NCBI GenBank assembly: GCA_934590135.1
Contig: CAKTOT010000040.1
Coordinates: 1 to 18,291 of the forward strand
Length of the DNA stretch: 18,291 bases
Source of the DNA: an uncultured Muribaculaceae bacterium
GTDB lineage: Bacteria; Bacteroidota; Bacteroidia; Bacteroidales; Muribaculaceae
Reading direction: 5' to 3'
Below, in pieces: positions 1 to 7,749 of this stretch; position 1 is the stretch's first letter, and each line of letters starts with the position of its first letter. A model generated the notes under the pieces. It had not been told where the DNA came from, did no database searches, and saw only the letters and a list, made by a program, of their open reading frames with translations. The position numbers and the translations under genes are program-made.

Positions 1-378
1 GTGCGCTTGCTCTGCTGCCTGCCGCTGCATCTGCCCTCGCGCCACAGCGGATGTCGTGTCGGTCTGATGCGCCGCTGTTGTTGCCCTCGCTGTCGCTGTC
101 GGTCGGTAGGCCGTGCGCGTCCACCGCACGCGGTGCAGCACTTCGCGCGTGCCGTCGGCAGCGGTATGCACTACGCTGTCGGCTGTGACCGTCCAGGCGA
201 TGCTGTCGGCACTCTCGGTCTGCTCGGTCTGCGTTTCGGCTCGGCTGTCGGTGCGCGTCTGCACCGTCTCGGCGGTCTGTGTCTGCATCGTCTCGGCATA
301 ACGCGTGTCGGCCTCCTTGTGGCTGCGGCAGCCGACCACGGCAAAGACCAGCAGTGATATTGCTATTGCTTTTCGCAT
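1..378 (-). CDS. Spanin-like phage lipoprotein, truncated by window edge
   Basis: The reading frame starts at the ATG at 378 and stays open to base 1, giving at least 126 residues; its stop lies outside the window. The N-terminus (MRKAIAISLLVFAVVGC) is a short basic stretch, a hydrophobic core and a lipobox ending in Cys17, so the protein should be a lipid-anchored periplasmic lipoprotein. The rest is polar and rich in Thr, Gln, Ala and Arg, with a probably extended or coiled rod. The start overlaps the end of the endolysin gene by 16 nt. A small lipoprotein directly after holin and endolysin is the usual place for an Rz1/o-spanin or a unimolecular spanin, which fuses inner and outer membranes in the last step of Gram-negative lysis. 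The spanin role is inferred from position and lipobox only; a C-terminal membrane segment, which would mark a u-spanin, cannot be checked here. Confidence 0.7.
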   Translation of the reverse strand, partial: MRKAIAISLLVFAVVGCRSHKEADTRYAETMQTQTAETVQTRTDSRAETQTEQTESADSIAWTVTADSVVHTAADGTREVLHRVRWTRTAYRPTATARATTAAHQTDTTSAVARGQMQRQAAEQAH

Positions 379-959
379 GTTTCTATATAGTTCAAAATCG
401 CATTTACATGCAAGTCTACAATTGATGTTTTGCCCTCGCTACTCAATAAGTACTGCACGTCTTTGATGTTGTCTTGAAAGAGGTTCTCGGTGAGGACCGC
501 GGCGCACTTGGTGTCGCGACATATCGCCAGGCTCGCCTGCCAAAAGCCCTGCGGTGGCGTTGCACGATTGCCCGTCAAGCCACGCGCCTTTGCTCCGGCG
601 TAAAACTCGGCGGCAAGGCGGCGGCTCCCCGGCCCTGCGTTATTGCTCACATACACGGCAAATCCGCGTGCATCGTGCCACTTGCCGTCGGCGCCTACGG
701 CGTTGTTGTGAATGCTCACCACGCAGACGTTGCGTGCACACTCAGCCTTGCAGACGTCGTTGACGCGGCGCGTGCGCACGCTCAGCGGCGTGTCTGTCGT
801 CTCTGGCACAAGCAGTCGTGCGTCGATGCCCTCGCGCTGCAACGCTATGGCTATGCGCTGGGCAATCTCCCGCGCCCAGGCATATTCGCGCAGTCGTCCG
901 TCGGGGCTGCGCTTGCCCGGAGTGTCCACCCCGTGGCCGTTATCAATCAGTACTATCAT
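363..959 (-). CDS. N-acetylmuramoyl-L-alanine amidase (Amidase_3 endolysin)
   Basis: A 198-residue protein that fits the Amidase_3 (AmiC-like) zinc hydrolase family over its whole length. Expected landmarks are in order: DNGHG near the N-terminus with His9 as a zinc ligand, Glu25 in a REYAWA segment as the second ligand, SIHNNA with His84 as the third, and a C-terminal TENLF with catalytic Glu158. Such enzymes cut the bond between the lactyl group of N-acetylmuramic acid and L-Ala of the peptide stem. There is no signal peptide and no separate cell-wall-binding domain, so release probably depends on the holin encoded just upstream, whose end overlaps this start by 17 nt. Position between holin and a lipoprotein supports a lysis role rather than a host cell-division role. 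Confidence 0.93.
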   Translation of the reverse strand: MIVLIDNGHGVDTPGKRSPDGRLREYAWAREIAQRIAIALQREGIDARLLVPETTDTPLSVRTRRVNDVCKAECARNVCVVSIHNNAVGADGKWHDARGFAVYVSNNAGPGSRRLAAEFYAGAKARGLTGNRATPPQGFWQASLAICRDTKCAAVLTENLFQDNIKDVQYLLSSEGKTSIVDLHVNAILNYIETCEKQ

Positions 960-1452
960 TGTCTTCGGTATTTGGTCTGTGTGTCTTGCTCGCGCCTATC
1001 CCCGACAAATCGATGTCGAAGTGTCGGCTGGTCTTGTCCACGAGTATCTTCTGGGCGACCTTTGCCCAACGCGCGCCGTTGCAGCTGCTCTCGTTTTCCA
1101 AAATGCTCCAAATCTGCCAAAAGCATATAGCCCCTGCGGCTACTTTGGTCAGGTCTATGGGTATGCCGTCGGTAATGTGTCGGCTTATCAAATAGGCCAT
1201 GATAATCAACGCGTAGCTCTTTATCAACGTCAGCAGCACATGCCCGAAATGATGCGACTGGAACTTGTGGCCGTCCTTGGTTACCTTATCCGGATGCGCC
1301 TTGGCCGCTCTGCGACTGAGGCTCCACGCAGTGTAACAATCGGCGAAAATCACTAATGTACAAATGAGCAGATACGGCAGTGTCGGCTCGAGGATGGCGA
1401 GCGCGGCGCCCAGCCCGGCAAACGCCCAGCGGAAAATGTGTGTAATGGTCAT
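943..1452 (-). CDS. Phage holin (Holin_4/toxin-secretion holin-like)
   Basis: A 169-residue protein with hydrophobic segments at about residues 8-21, 25-43 and 71-91 and an amphipathic stretch near 101-118. A WQIWSILENE sequence (residues 112-121) resembles the conserved SILEN region of the phage holin 4 family. The charged C-terminal tail would lie in the cytoplasm. Holins accumulate in the inner membrane and open it at a set time to free the endolysin. The gene is 14 nt downstream of the preceding stop, with a strong AAGAAAGGAGG ribosome-binding site, and its end overlaps the amidase start. Topology and family are read by eye; the lysis context makes the call firm. Confidence 0.82.
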   Translation of the reverse strand: MTITHIFRWAFAGLGAALAILEPTLPYLLICTLVIFADCYTAWSLSRRAAKAHPDKVTKDGHKFQSHHFGHVLLTLIKSYALIIMAYLISRHITDGIPIDLTKVAAGAICFWQIWSILENESSCNGARWAKVAQKILVDKTSRHFDIDLSGIGASKTHRPNTEDNDSTD

Positions 1453-1466
1453 ATCGTCCTCCTTTC

Positions 1467-1754
1467 TTAGGCGCTCACGGCGGCCTGTGCATCTGCACAG
1501 AACGCCTCTATCGCGGCCAAAATATTCTCGCGACCGTCTGCTACGGCGTAACGTATGGTCAATGTGTCTTCGCGGTAACGCGACCAGCGTGCCACCACCG
1601 CACCGCCGCTTTTGACTTCGCCCTCGGCGAAGGTCGTGATGGTCTCTCCCTCGATATTGGCTACGGCACTGATGCCGTACTGCGCTGTGGCGTCTGCGCT
1701 GTTGTCTATGCGCACGCTGCGGCGCAATGTCTCTCCGATTTTAATCTTGCTCAT
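1467..1754 (-). CDS. Small beta-rich phage protein upstream of holin
   Basis: A 95-residue protein with alternating polar and hydrophobic stretches (for example VRIDNSADATAQYGISAVA and a WSRYREDTLTIRYAVADGR segment), suggesting a small beta domain followed by a short C-terminal helix. It has no signal peptide or membrane segment. It lies between a helical companion gene (1781-2131) and the holin, 26 nt after one and 14 nt before the other, so the three probably share one message. From memory, similar short proteins sit between tail fibre and holin in other Bacteroidales prophages; no function is known to me. A fibre chaperone or fibre accessory role is possible on position alone. Confidence 0.7.
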   Translation of the reverse strand: MSKIKIGETLRRSVRIDNSADATAQYGISAVANIEGETITTFAEGEVKSGGAVVARWSRYREDTLTIRYAVADGRENILAAIEAFCADAQAAVSA

Positions 1755-1780
1755 AATTTCTGCTTTTTGCTGTTAATATT

Positions 1781-2131
1781 TTAGTTTCCGCTCGTCTCGT
1801 TGGCTGCTTGTGCCTCGGCTGCGATTTCCGTCTTGGCCTGCACCTTGCACTGCTCGGCAAACGCGTTGTACTCGGCGAACTCCTGCGGCTTGGCCTCGCG
1901 CTGACGCAACAACGCCAACTCATCGGCAACGCTGTAACGCTCGCGTATAAGCCGCTCTACACGCTCTTTGTAGGCCGACTCGTCTATGGTTACGGGCAGC
2001 TCGTCTACTTCTTCGTAATCGTCCGCGTTGTACGTCATTGCGGCTATGGCTTTGGCCGTGAGGCCGTCCGCGATGCGGCGCACGTATTTGCCGCTGTCGG
2101 ACATTATTCGGTGGTTGTTGTATTGTATCAT
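1781..2131 (-). CDS. Small helical phage protein downstream of tail fibre
   Basis: A 116-residue protein. The N-terminus (MIQYNNHRIMSDSGKYV) is short and probably beta; from about residue 50 it is charged and helical, with an ERVERLIRERYS segment and a C-terminal part rich in Ala, Glu and Gln. The first ATG at 2131 is used here; a second in-frame ATG nine codons in is possible. The gene follows the tail fibre after a 60-nt gap and precedes another small protein and the holin. Its place directly after a fibre gene would fit a fibre-assembly chaperone or a small tail-tip protein, but no recognised domain supports that. It is probably conserved in related Bacteroidales prophages. Confidence 0.7.
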   Translation of the reverse strand: MIQYNNHRIMSDSGKYVRRIADGLTAKAIAAMTYNADDYEEVDELPVTIDESAYKERVERLIRERYSVADELALLRQREAKPQEFAEYNAFAEQCKVQAKTEIAAEAQAANETSGN

Positions 2132-2191
2132 ATATCAAGCTGTTTTATATGTTTGTCTGACGTGCAAAGGATTTCGGGATTTCTTTACACA

Positions 2192-5068
2192 TTATGCACT
2201 TACAAATGTTACATATTTGGTTTCAGCCAGCGTCAGGATGTCCTCGGGCAGCGCCGCGAACACATCAGCGTGCAGTGTTATGCTTATGGGCTTGGCCGCA
2301 GTAGCTTTGCTCTTTTCGACAAGGTAGCGTAGGCAGTCAATGTCTATCGCCGATGCTTTGGCGAATGTCTTGGTCAACGATACGGATAAGTCCATAATCC
2401 ACAGGTAATTCAGCTTGCTCCTGAATGGCGAAAAGATACTATTGAAAGCCGTGTCGCCCAGCGTGCCGACTTGCACCGCGCCGATAATCTCTTCGAGGCT
2501 GTTAGCATTATAAAAGCTGAGCTGCCCTCTAATCCAGCAAGCCCCAGTAGGGCGTTGCCCGCGCAATCCTCCTGCCACGCGTACCACCTGCACATCGTCG
2601 GACGAAAATGCGTTCATCGTGTTGATTCCTCGACCATCCTGACCGCCACCGGTATAGGCGACATAATCGCACATCATATTGGTGCGCATCGCGTTAGTTT
2701 CGCACAGCGGCCTCGGGTACGGGCAAGTTGTACGCATCTCATATATCTGCCTTGCCTCGGCATAGCTGATGCCCGTGATGCCGTTGATAAAGAAGCCCGG
2801 TGTCTCGTGCCACTCGGGATAATAGCCACCGTAATCCAGTTGGAATTTTGTGCTGTCCCCGACATAGCAATTGCCGAGGTCGTCACAAGCACCGTACCAG
2901 CTACTTTGTACCGTGCCGCTATCGTTTATATACCCCGCACGACCGCCACCCATCATCGGTCGATACATCGCTTCGCGCCACATCTTGATGAACAACGCCT
3001 TGCCTGCATCGGTGACGCATACAAGGTCTGCACCGTAGACATCGTTACCCTTGCCATTGTACTGACTGATATACGCCTCTGTGTCGTATTTGTAGGTGTC
3101 GGCACCCCACTGCCACGTGCGGTCTGTGCGTGCTGTTGTCGGCTTGTTGTTGGCGATGACGTTATACTCGGCCTCGCCGTCAAAGCGCTCGGAGTAAGCG
3201 TTCTGTGCCTCCCAAAAGGCGTAAAAACGCTTCTTCTCGCGCACATAGATTATGTCCGCAACGCCGTCCGTGCGCGTCTTGGGCGTCAGCGGCAGTGTCG
3301 CTGCGGTGTAGTCGCTCGGCAAGCTCTGACGGATGCCGTGGAATATGTGGATAAGCATCGCGCCCACATCCTCCTTGTCGAGTATCAGCTTCTTGTCGGC
3401 GTGCAATTCATCGGCGTAAGCCGCGCCGCTGACAACGAGCTGGCCGTTGACATCGCTGTCGCCGTTGGCTATCACGCCCCAGCCCTTAGTCACGAGCTGG
3501 CCGTCTACTTCGAGGATGCCGCCGCTACCGCTGCCGGGAATAATCGTGGAGGTCTTGACGCTTTCGGCCTCAAGTGTGCGCACGCCCGTGACGTTGAGCG
3601 GACTGTCGTCATCGCCCAGCGCAAGCGTCTCCTGTTCGTCCGTATATATCATCTCGTCGCGCATATTCTTCAGCGTCATCACGCGCTTGGTCTTGTAGGA
3701 GGTCTCCCAATCGACACTCATCCCGCGTGCCTGCGCTTGCACAATCACGGTATTGGTCAGCCCTGCAGTCTCGTCTTCTTTGTCAAGCTGTAGCATATCG
3801 GCATTGACCAACTCGGCCGCAATCTGTTGCGCATCCAAATACTCGGCTTGGCTGTAGCCGGTGAGCTGTACGCTGTCATACGTGCCGCCGCTGATGTCGT
3901 TCAGCCGCACCATCTTCTGTGTCGTCTTGTCATACCGCCACAGCTTGTTGCCGCTGCGATATATGCGGTCTGTCCGCGGTGTGGCGGTCTGCGTGCTGCC
4001 GCTGCCGCTCACCGTGCAATAATCCGTGTACTCGGCACAGGCGCTGAGCTTGTAGCTGTCGCAATTCTCTATGCTTTCGCCGATTATCTCCTCGTTATAG
4101 TCGGTTGCAGCAAAAAACTTCTTGCTCGTCTGCGACCACCATATCGTGTAAGTGGATGCCGTTGGCGCACCCTCCATCGGCATCAGCGGCGCCGCCGTCC
4201 GCACTCGGCACGGCAGTATGCCTATATCGTCGCGCAGCTGCGTCAGCGCGATCTCGTGCAACTGACAGTCCGTACTGCTGTATCGGTACAACTTACCGTC
4301 GCGCACGTTGTAATACGCCTTGCCCGCCCACGGCACTTGCTGCGCGTCCTGCCACAGATAATCGTCGTCCCACGCATCGTAATACGCCCCGTCTTGCTTG
4401 ATTGCCCAGCAGCCGTTGCCCGTATCGTAATGCACCGTGGCGGCACCCTGCTGCACCTTGCCCTCGGGGTCGCGCACTATCGGCGCAGACCGCACGCTAT
4501 CGCCGTCACCGCTGACATCGCCTACAAAGCCGTCAAAGGCCACCACGCCGCTAATCGCCAGCGTATCGTGCTGTGCCGTCACCGCGTCTGCCAATGCATC
4601 CGAGGCCTCCTTGCGTATGGCCGCATGGTCGGCCGTATCGGCTGTCTCATGCGCAGCCAATGCCTCGGACACGGCCTTTGCCGTATCGGATGCTGCCTTA
4701 ATAGAGCCGTCTGATGCGTCAATTCGTTTGACTAACGACAGGATGTCCTGTGTCGCTTTCTCTATAGCCGCAATGGAGGCGGATGGCATCACTCCGGCTG
4801 TCGTGGTTGTCGCAGCAGGGAGTGTCACAGATACATCTTTTGCCGTACCTCCTGCATCCACCGTTTTGTATGTAATGGTAACAGTCTCGGGCGAAGCTGT
4901 TATTCTCAGCCCGAGCGCAGACAGTGCATCAGCCGACAATGTGTCTACTATCCGTTGGACGAGGTCTACAAACATTGAGCCGACACGCATTGCGGTGTTT
5001 TCGCCTTCGGCTGCTGCATCGCGTATAACAGCAGCCTGCGTGAGTAAATCTTTAATCGTCGTTGCCAT
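2192..5068 (-). CDS. Tail fibre / receptor-binding protein
   Basis: At 958 residues this is the largest protein in the window. The N-terminal 45 residues are helical (MATTIKDLLTQAAVIRDAAA, then MRVGSMFVDLVQRIVDTLSA), as in the virion-attachment part of Bacteroidales phage fibres. An AATTTTAGVMPS segment near residue 86 begins a short helical linker (about 97-165) of the kind found in phage fibres. The middle carries at least three variants of a Tyr/Trp-rich module (GKLYRYSS, NKLWRYDK, DTYKYD), which look like degenerate beta repeats. The C-terminal third is rich in Gly, Tyr and Cys and ends in a region resembling BspA-type leucine-rich repeats (CLRYLVEKS, then ISITLHADVFAAL). It should bind the cell-surface receptor. 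The gene has its own promoter-like site 17 nt upstream, separating it from the neck genes. No frameshift is seen. Confidence 0.87.
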   Translation of the reverse strand: MATTIKDLLTQAAVIRDAAAEGENTAMRVGSMFVDLVQRIVDTLSADALSALGLRITASPETVTITYKTVDAGGTAKDVSVTLPAATTTTAGVMPSASIAAIEKATQDILSLVKRIDASDGSIKAASDTAKAVSEALAAHETADTADHAAIRKEASDALADAVTAQHDTLAISGVVAFDGFVGDVSGDGDSVRSAPIVRDPEGKVQQGAATVHYDTGNGCWAIKQDGAYYDAWDDDYLWQDAQQVPWAGKAYYNVRDGKLYRYSSTDCQLHEIALTQLRDDIGILPCRVRTAAPLMPMEGAPTASTYTIWWSQTSKKFFAATDYNEEIIGESIENCDSYKLSACAEYTDYCTVSGSGSTQTATPRTDRIYRSGNKLWRYDKTTQKMVRLNDISGGTYDSVQLTGYSQAEYLDAQQIAAELVNADMLQLDKEDETAGLTNTVIVQAQARGMSVDWETSYKTKRVMTLKNMRDEMIYTDEQETLALGDDDSPLNVTGVRTLEAESVKTSTIIPGSGSGGILEVDGQLVTKGWGVIANGDSDVNGQLVVSGAAYADELHADKKLILDKEDVGAMLIHIFHGIRQSLPSDYTAATLPLTPKTRTDGVADIIYVREKKRFYAFWEAQNAYSERFDGEAEYNVIANNKPTTARTDRTWQWGADTYKYDTEAYISQYNGKGNDVYGADLVCVTDAGKALFIKMWREAMYRPMMGGGRAGYINDSGTVQSSWYGACDDLGNCYVGDSTKFQLDYGGYYPEWHETPGFFINGITGISYAEARQIYEMRTTCPYPRPLCETNAMRTNMMCDYVAYTGGGQDGRGINTMNAFSSDDVQVVRVAGGLRGQRPTGACWIRGQLSFYNANSLEEIIGAVQVGTLGDTAFNSIFSPFRSKLNYLWIMDLSVSLTKTFAKASAIDIDCLRYLVEKSKATAAKPISITLHADVFAALPEDILTLAETKYVTFVSA

Positions 5069-5084
5069 AATCTATGTTTTGGCA

Positions 5085-5121
5085 CAAAAATACTCGGTGG
5101 GTGCAGCTGTTAAAAAGACGC
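5085..5121 (-). promoter_or_regulatory. Promoter of tail-fibre unit, matched to the 10445 promoter
   Basis: On the minus strand the box TATTTTTG (5085-5092) matches the Bacteroidetes -7 consensus TAnnTTTG. After an 18-nt spacer comes GCGTCTTTTTA (5111-5121), in place of a canonical TTTG -33 box. The box lies 17 nt from the fibre ATG, so the 5' leader would be only about 10 nt. The same 11-mer, spacing and start-codon distance occur at the 10445 promoter, which is the main support for this call. Confidence 0.6.
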
Positions 5122-5134
5122 TCCTTCCGAGTAT
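5090..5134. repeat. 8-bp inverted repeat flanking the fibre promoter core
   Basis: ATACTCGG at 5090-5097 and CCGAGTAT at 5127-5134 are perfect inverted copies, 29 nt apart. The left arm overlaps the end of the -7 box and the right arm lies just beyond the -33-like element, so the dyad brackets the promoter. It could be an operator, or the remains of a terminator for the preceding operon; there is no T-run on the minus strand to favour the latter. Confidence 0.45.
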
Positions 5135-5165
5135 CAACACACAAAACTCATGTATATAGACCAAA

Positions 5166-5648
5166 TCATTTATGTACGGCACTGTGCACATCGGACAATT
5201 GCTCGCAGACTACGTGCGCAGCATTTTCGGCTCCGATACGTGCCAGATCTTCCGCCATTGCCATCACGGACATATATAATTTCTTGGAGTACCAGTCGCG
5301 AACCTTGCGCGGCTTGCCGGAGGTCTTGTATCCGCCCCATGCCGGCCCGACTTTGCGCGGCTTGTCAAGCCCGTGTGCCTGTCGATAATCCTTATCCAAG
5401 AACTCGAGGTCGCCAAGATTGCCGGGTGTGTATCCTCGGCCTGTGCCCAGCGCCTGGTATATGCCATATTGCGCAAAACGCATGGTGATGGTGGCCGACA
5501 TCTCCGACTGCGCGATGTGTGAGGCGAAACTTTCGTGCAAAGCGCCTGTGCGAACGATGCGCATCCGCTCGATTTTCTCACGCCATATATCCAGCTGTGT
5601 TCTTGTCCAAGCCTCGTAATACTTGGATATATCCTCTACCTCCGCCAT
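5166..5648 (-). CDS. HK97-gp10-like head-tail joining protein
   Basis: A 160-residue protein with the landmarks of the HK97 gp10-like/tail-component family: an N-terminal helix, then RTGAL (residues 33-37), a short beta region and an FAQYGIYQALGTGRG segment (58-72). The family's signature is an RTG...S sequence followed by a Y..Y.e.GTG sequence. These proteins sit at the neck between connector and tail tube. The C-terminal half carries basic patches (GYKTSGKPRKVRDWYSKK) and a helix. The start overlaps the previous gene by 13 nt. It is the last gene of the neck operon; what follows is the separately promoted fibre gene rather than tail-tube or tape-measure genes, which is unusual. Confidence 0.72.
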   Translation of the reverse strand: MAEVEDISKYYEAWTRTQLDIWREKIERMRIVRTGALHESFASHIAQSEMSATITMRFAQYGIYQALGTGRGYTPGNLGDLEFLDKDYRQAHGLDKPRKVGPAWGGYKTSGKPRKVRDWYSKKLYMSVMAMAEDLARIGAENAAHVVCEQLSDVHSAVHK

Positions 5649-6139
5649 TCGTCCTCGCGGTATTTAAGGTCAACCGGCTCGCTGACATCAACCATAAAGT
5701 ACAGCCCCGTGCAGCCGGACATGAAGTATTGACCGAGTTCGCGCGACAGGATATTATCTACATGCAGATAGACAAGATCGTTTTGTTTGTCATCGGCATC
5801 GACAAGCAACTTCGATGCTACTTGGCGGAAAAGTGTGCGACAGATGCCGAGTTGCTTTGCGCGGTCTGCCTCGTCCTTGATGTTGTATCGACGGACAATG
5901 AACACGGTGAATGTCCTGCGTTTATACCAACCTCCGCCGCGTCCCTGAAACATCGCGCCGTCATTTGTGTCATCGAGGCAGAAGAATGCCTTGCTCGTGC
6001 GAAAGCGGTCAAGTGGCCCTTGAAGGGACTCAATGCCGCTGCATGTGCAGAACCGAAAACCATTCTTCTGTGCATATATGTTGCTTTGGCATATGTCGCC
6101 GAAATATTTCTCGGCATCGAAAAAACTGAGAGCATCCAT
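5636..6139 (-). CDS. Probable neck / tail-completion protein
   Basis: A 167-residue protein from the chosen ATG at 6139 (MDALSFFDAEKYF); an upstream in-frame ATG at 6169 lies within the preceding gene. I prefer 6139 because an AAGGA ribosome-binding site sits five nt before it. The mixed alpha/beta sequence has a GRGGGWYKRRTFTVFIVRRYN stretch near the middle, and a C-terminal GLYFMVDVSEPVDLKY that looks like paired beta strands. Size, position between a connector-type protein and an HK97-gp10-like protein, and strand pattern fit a tail-terminator or neck protein, but no family is firmly recognised. It overlaps its downstream neighbour by 13 nt and follows its upstream neighbour with almost no gap, indicating translational coupling. 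Confidence 0.7.
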   Translation of the reverse strand: MDALSFFDAEKYFGDICQSNIYAQKNGFRFCTCSGIESLQGPLDRFRTSKAFFCLDDTNDGAMFQGRGGGWYKRRTFTVFIVRRYNIKDEADRAKQLGICRTLFRQVASKLLVDADDKQNDLVYLHVDNILSRELGQYFMSGCTGLYFMVDVSEPVDLKYREDEWRR

Positions 6140-6140
6140 A

Positions 6141-6914
6141 TCATTCCTTATTTTTTGCCATTGCGGCATTCAACTCCTCGGCATCGCGAGCTTTGCAGTC
6201 CAACTCCGTCAATGCACGCCAGCAGTCAGTGGCCAGGATGACCTCCTCCTTGGTCACGTCGCCGCCGGTCAATGCACGTATTTGGTTGTTCATCGTTTCA
6301 AGCATGTTCGGAGCTTCGGTCGCTGCGGCTGACACCACCGGACGGAAGAAATGGCTGAAAGTGCGTGCAAAAAGTGCTTTGACCTGCACCAGCCAATTGA
6401 GGATATTGAGGACTTCCGCCTGAGTGAGCGCGTTGCCTCGGAAGCCCGGATACAGGATGCCGGTCGCAGCCACCAATGATTCGACATTCTGTGATGAGAG
6501 ATACCCTTGGTAGTAGTTCTCGACACGCAGCCAGTCGCCGAAAGCGACACCGCGAAGTTGCGCGTCCACTGCTATGCCTTTGCCGATTTTAGTAGTTCGC
6601 ACCGGAACATCACCCGGTGTATGAACAAATTCAAGACACTTAGCCTGCTCGGCTATCTGCGACGGTGTGACATACACGTATCTCAGTCCGGCAGTCGTGC
6701 GTATGGAGAGTTTCCACTTGCCGGGAACGATGCCTTCGCGCGTCTGCCGTACTCCGGCAAGAATGCGGAATAGTGTGTATGGCAGCGCATCTTCCGATAC
6801 CGTGGACATAGCTTGATAAATCAGTCGCAACTCGGTATCGTCCAACTCGGCCCACGACTTAGGCAGCCGGACATATATGGTGTTTTCGTCAGCCGAAAAA
6901 GTAGCACGTATCAT
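6141..6914 (-). CDS. Unnamed phage structural-module protein
   Basis: A 257-residue protein beginning MIRATFSADENTIYVRLPKSW at the ATG at 6914; a longer frame extending to 7070 is rejected because that extension overlaps the preceding gene and reads as out-of-frame sequence. The N-terminal 25 residues look like a small beta unit, followed by a PKSWAELDDTELRLIYQ helix. The middle has GKWKLSIRTTAGLRYVYVTP and a VENYYQGYLSSQN helix. The C-terminal half is helical and ends in a charged tail. From memory it resembles an unnamed protein following DUF6712 proteins in Bacteroidales prophages. A virion or assembly role is inferred from context only. The start overlaps the DUF6712 gene by 26 nt and the stop lies next to the following start. 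Confidence 0.72.
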   Translation of the reverse strand: MIRATFSADENTIYVRLPKSWAELDDTELRLIYQAMSTVSEDALPYTLFRILAGVRQTREGIVPGKWKLSIRTTAGLRYVYVTPSQIAEQAKCLEFVHTPGDVPVRTTKIGKGIAVDAQLRGVAFGDWLRVENYYQGYLSSQNVESLVAATGILYPGFRGNALTQAEVLNILNWLVQVKALFARTFSHFFRPVVSAAATEAPNMLETMNNQIRALTGGDVTKEEVILATDCWRALTELDCKARDAEELNAAMAKNKE

Positions 6915-7737
6915 CTTTCTCGTTTTGATAATTGTCGAAATGGTTAGCCTTGTAGTTTGCCGACGCGGCATAGGCCGGAAAATCTGAGATATTGGCTTCG
7001 AGATGCGCCAATAGTCGGTCTCGAACAACAACGATGTCTGCATGAGGTTGCGAGCATACGATGTCTGCAATATAGTCTCGGCAGAGATCTATGGCTTCGG
7101 CTTCGACCTCTGTTGTAGATGCTGTTGCTTCGGCCTTGCATAGCGCGGCGAACAATTCGGATGAAATCAATGCGCGGAGCTTTGCTTCGGCGGACATAAT
7201 TGCCGGACGTCGCTCTATAAGATCGCCTTGCGTAGGCTCTGCAATACCGAGTCTGCGGAGATGTCGCGCGCACCAAAACAAGGATGCAAAGTATATGCGT
7301 ATGTTCGCCGGTGTCGTCCATGTATCGAAGTATCGGGCTGCGGCTTTGATTTCGTCATAGTAATCGGACATCTGCCGTGAGAGGCGGTCACGCAGCGCCT
7401 TGACGCGGTCGGCAGAGGCCGGTACGACATTGTCGTTATTGACTACGCCGAAGCCGGTGGCTGTGAGTACGAGATCAAGGTGCGCCGATGCCTCATAATA
7501 AGCACGAGCGCAGATGTATCGTACGCACGCTTGTGCGAGTGTCCCTTCTCGGTCTGTTTCAAGTACAGTCAGGTTAGGATCCACGGCGCTGATGCTGTCG
7601 TAGAGCTCTGCCCCAAGGAATTGTCGTACGCGACGACATGAGTCGTCAACGAATCCTTGCATTGCGGAAAATAATGTCTCGTCCGGCATCATTGCGGACG
7701 GGACTACGCGAACAAAGTCGTTATAGGTTATTTCCAT
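6889..7737 (-). CDS. DUF6712-like head-tail connector protein
   Basis: A 282-residue protein of two similar helical halves. The first runs from MEITYNDFVRVVPSAM through CVRYICARAYYEASAHLDLVL; the second has IMSAEAKLRALISSELFAALCKAEA and continues to the C-terminus. Between them lies a VVNNDNVVPASADRVKALRDRL segment, typical of the DUF6712 proteins of Bacteroidales phages. Resemblance to adaptor proteins that bind under the portal is inferred from helical content and position: it follows the portal gene by 12 nt. The C-terminus (NEKDDTCYFFG) overlaps the next start. DUF6712 assignment is from memory of the family pattern. Confidence 0.75.
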   Translation of the reverse strand: MEITYNDFVRVVPSAMMPDETLFSAMQGFVDDSCRRVRQFLGAELYDSISAVDPNLTVLETDREGTLAQACVRYICARAYYEASAHLDLVLTATGFGVVNNDNVVPASADRVKALRDRLSRQMSDYYDEIKAAARYFDTWTTPANIRIYFASLFWCARHLRRLGIAEPTQGDLIERRPAIMSAEAKLRALISSELFAALCKAEATASTTEVEAEAIDLCRDYIADIVCSQPHADIVVVRDRLLAHLEANISDFPAYAASANYKANHFDNYQNEKDDTCYFFG

Positions 7738-7749
7738 ATCTGTATAATC

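Noticed and set aside
2192..2900. Diversity-generating retroelement variable region at the fibre C-terminus
   Set aside because: No reverse transcriptase, template repeat or near-repeat of the fibre 3' end is present in the window.
2471..3793. Long plus-strand open frame (440 codons) opposite the tail-fibre gene
   Set aside because: It is antisense to a clear tail-fibre protein, has no domain, ribosome-binding site or operon context, and reads like the reverse of a GC-biased gene.
3827..4714. Second long plus-strand open frame opposite the tail fibre
   Set aside because: Same reason: low-complexity Ala/Arg/His-rich sequence, antisense to the fibre gene, with no supporting signals.
6915..7070. 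N-terminal extension of the 6141-6914 gene
   Set aside because: It overlaps the DUF6712-like gene out of frame and looks non-coding; the ATG at 6914 starts a plausible strand at the expected coupling site.
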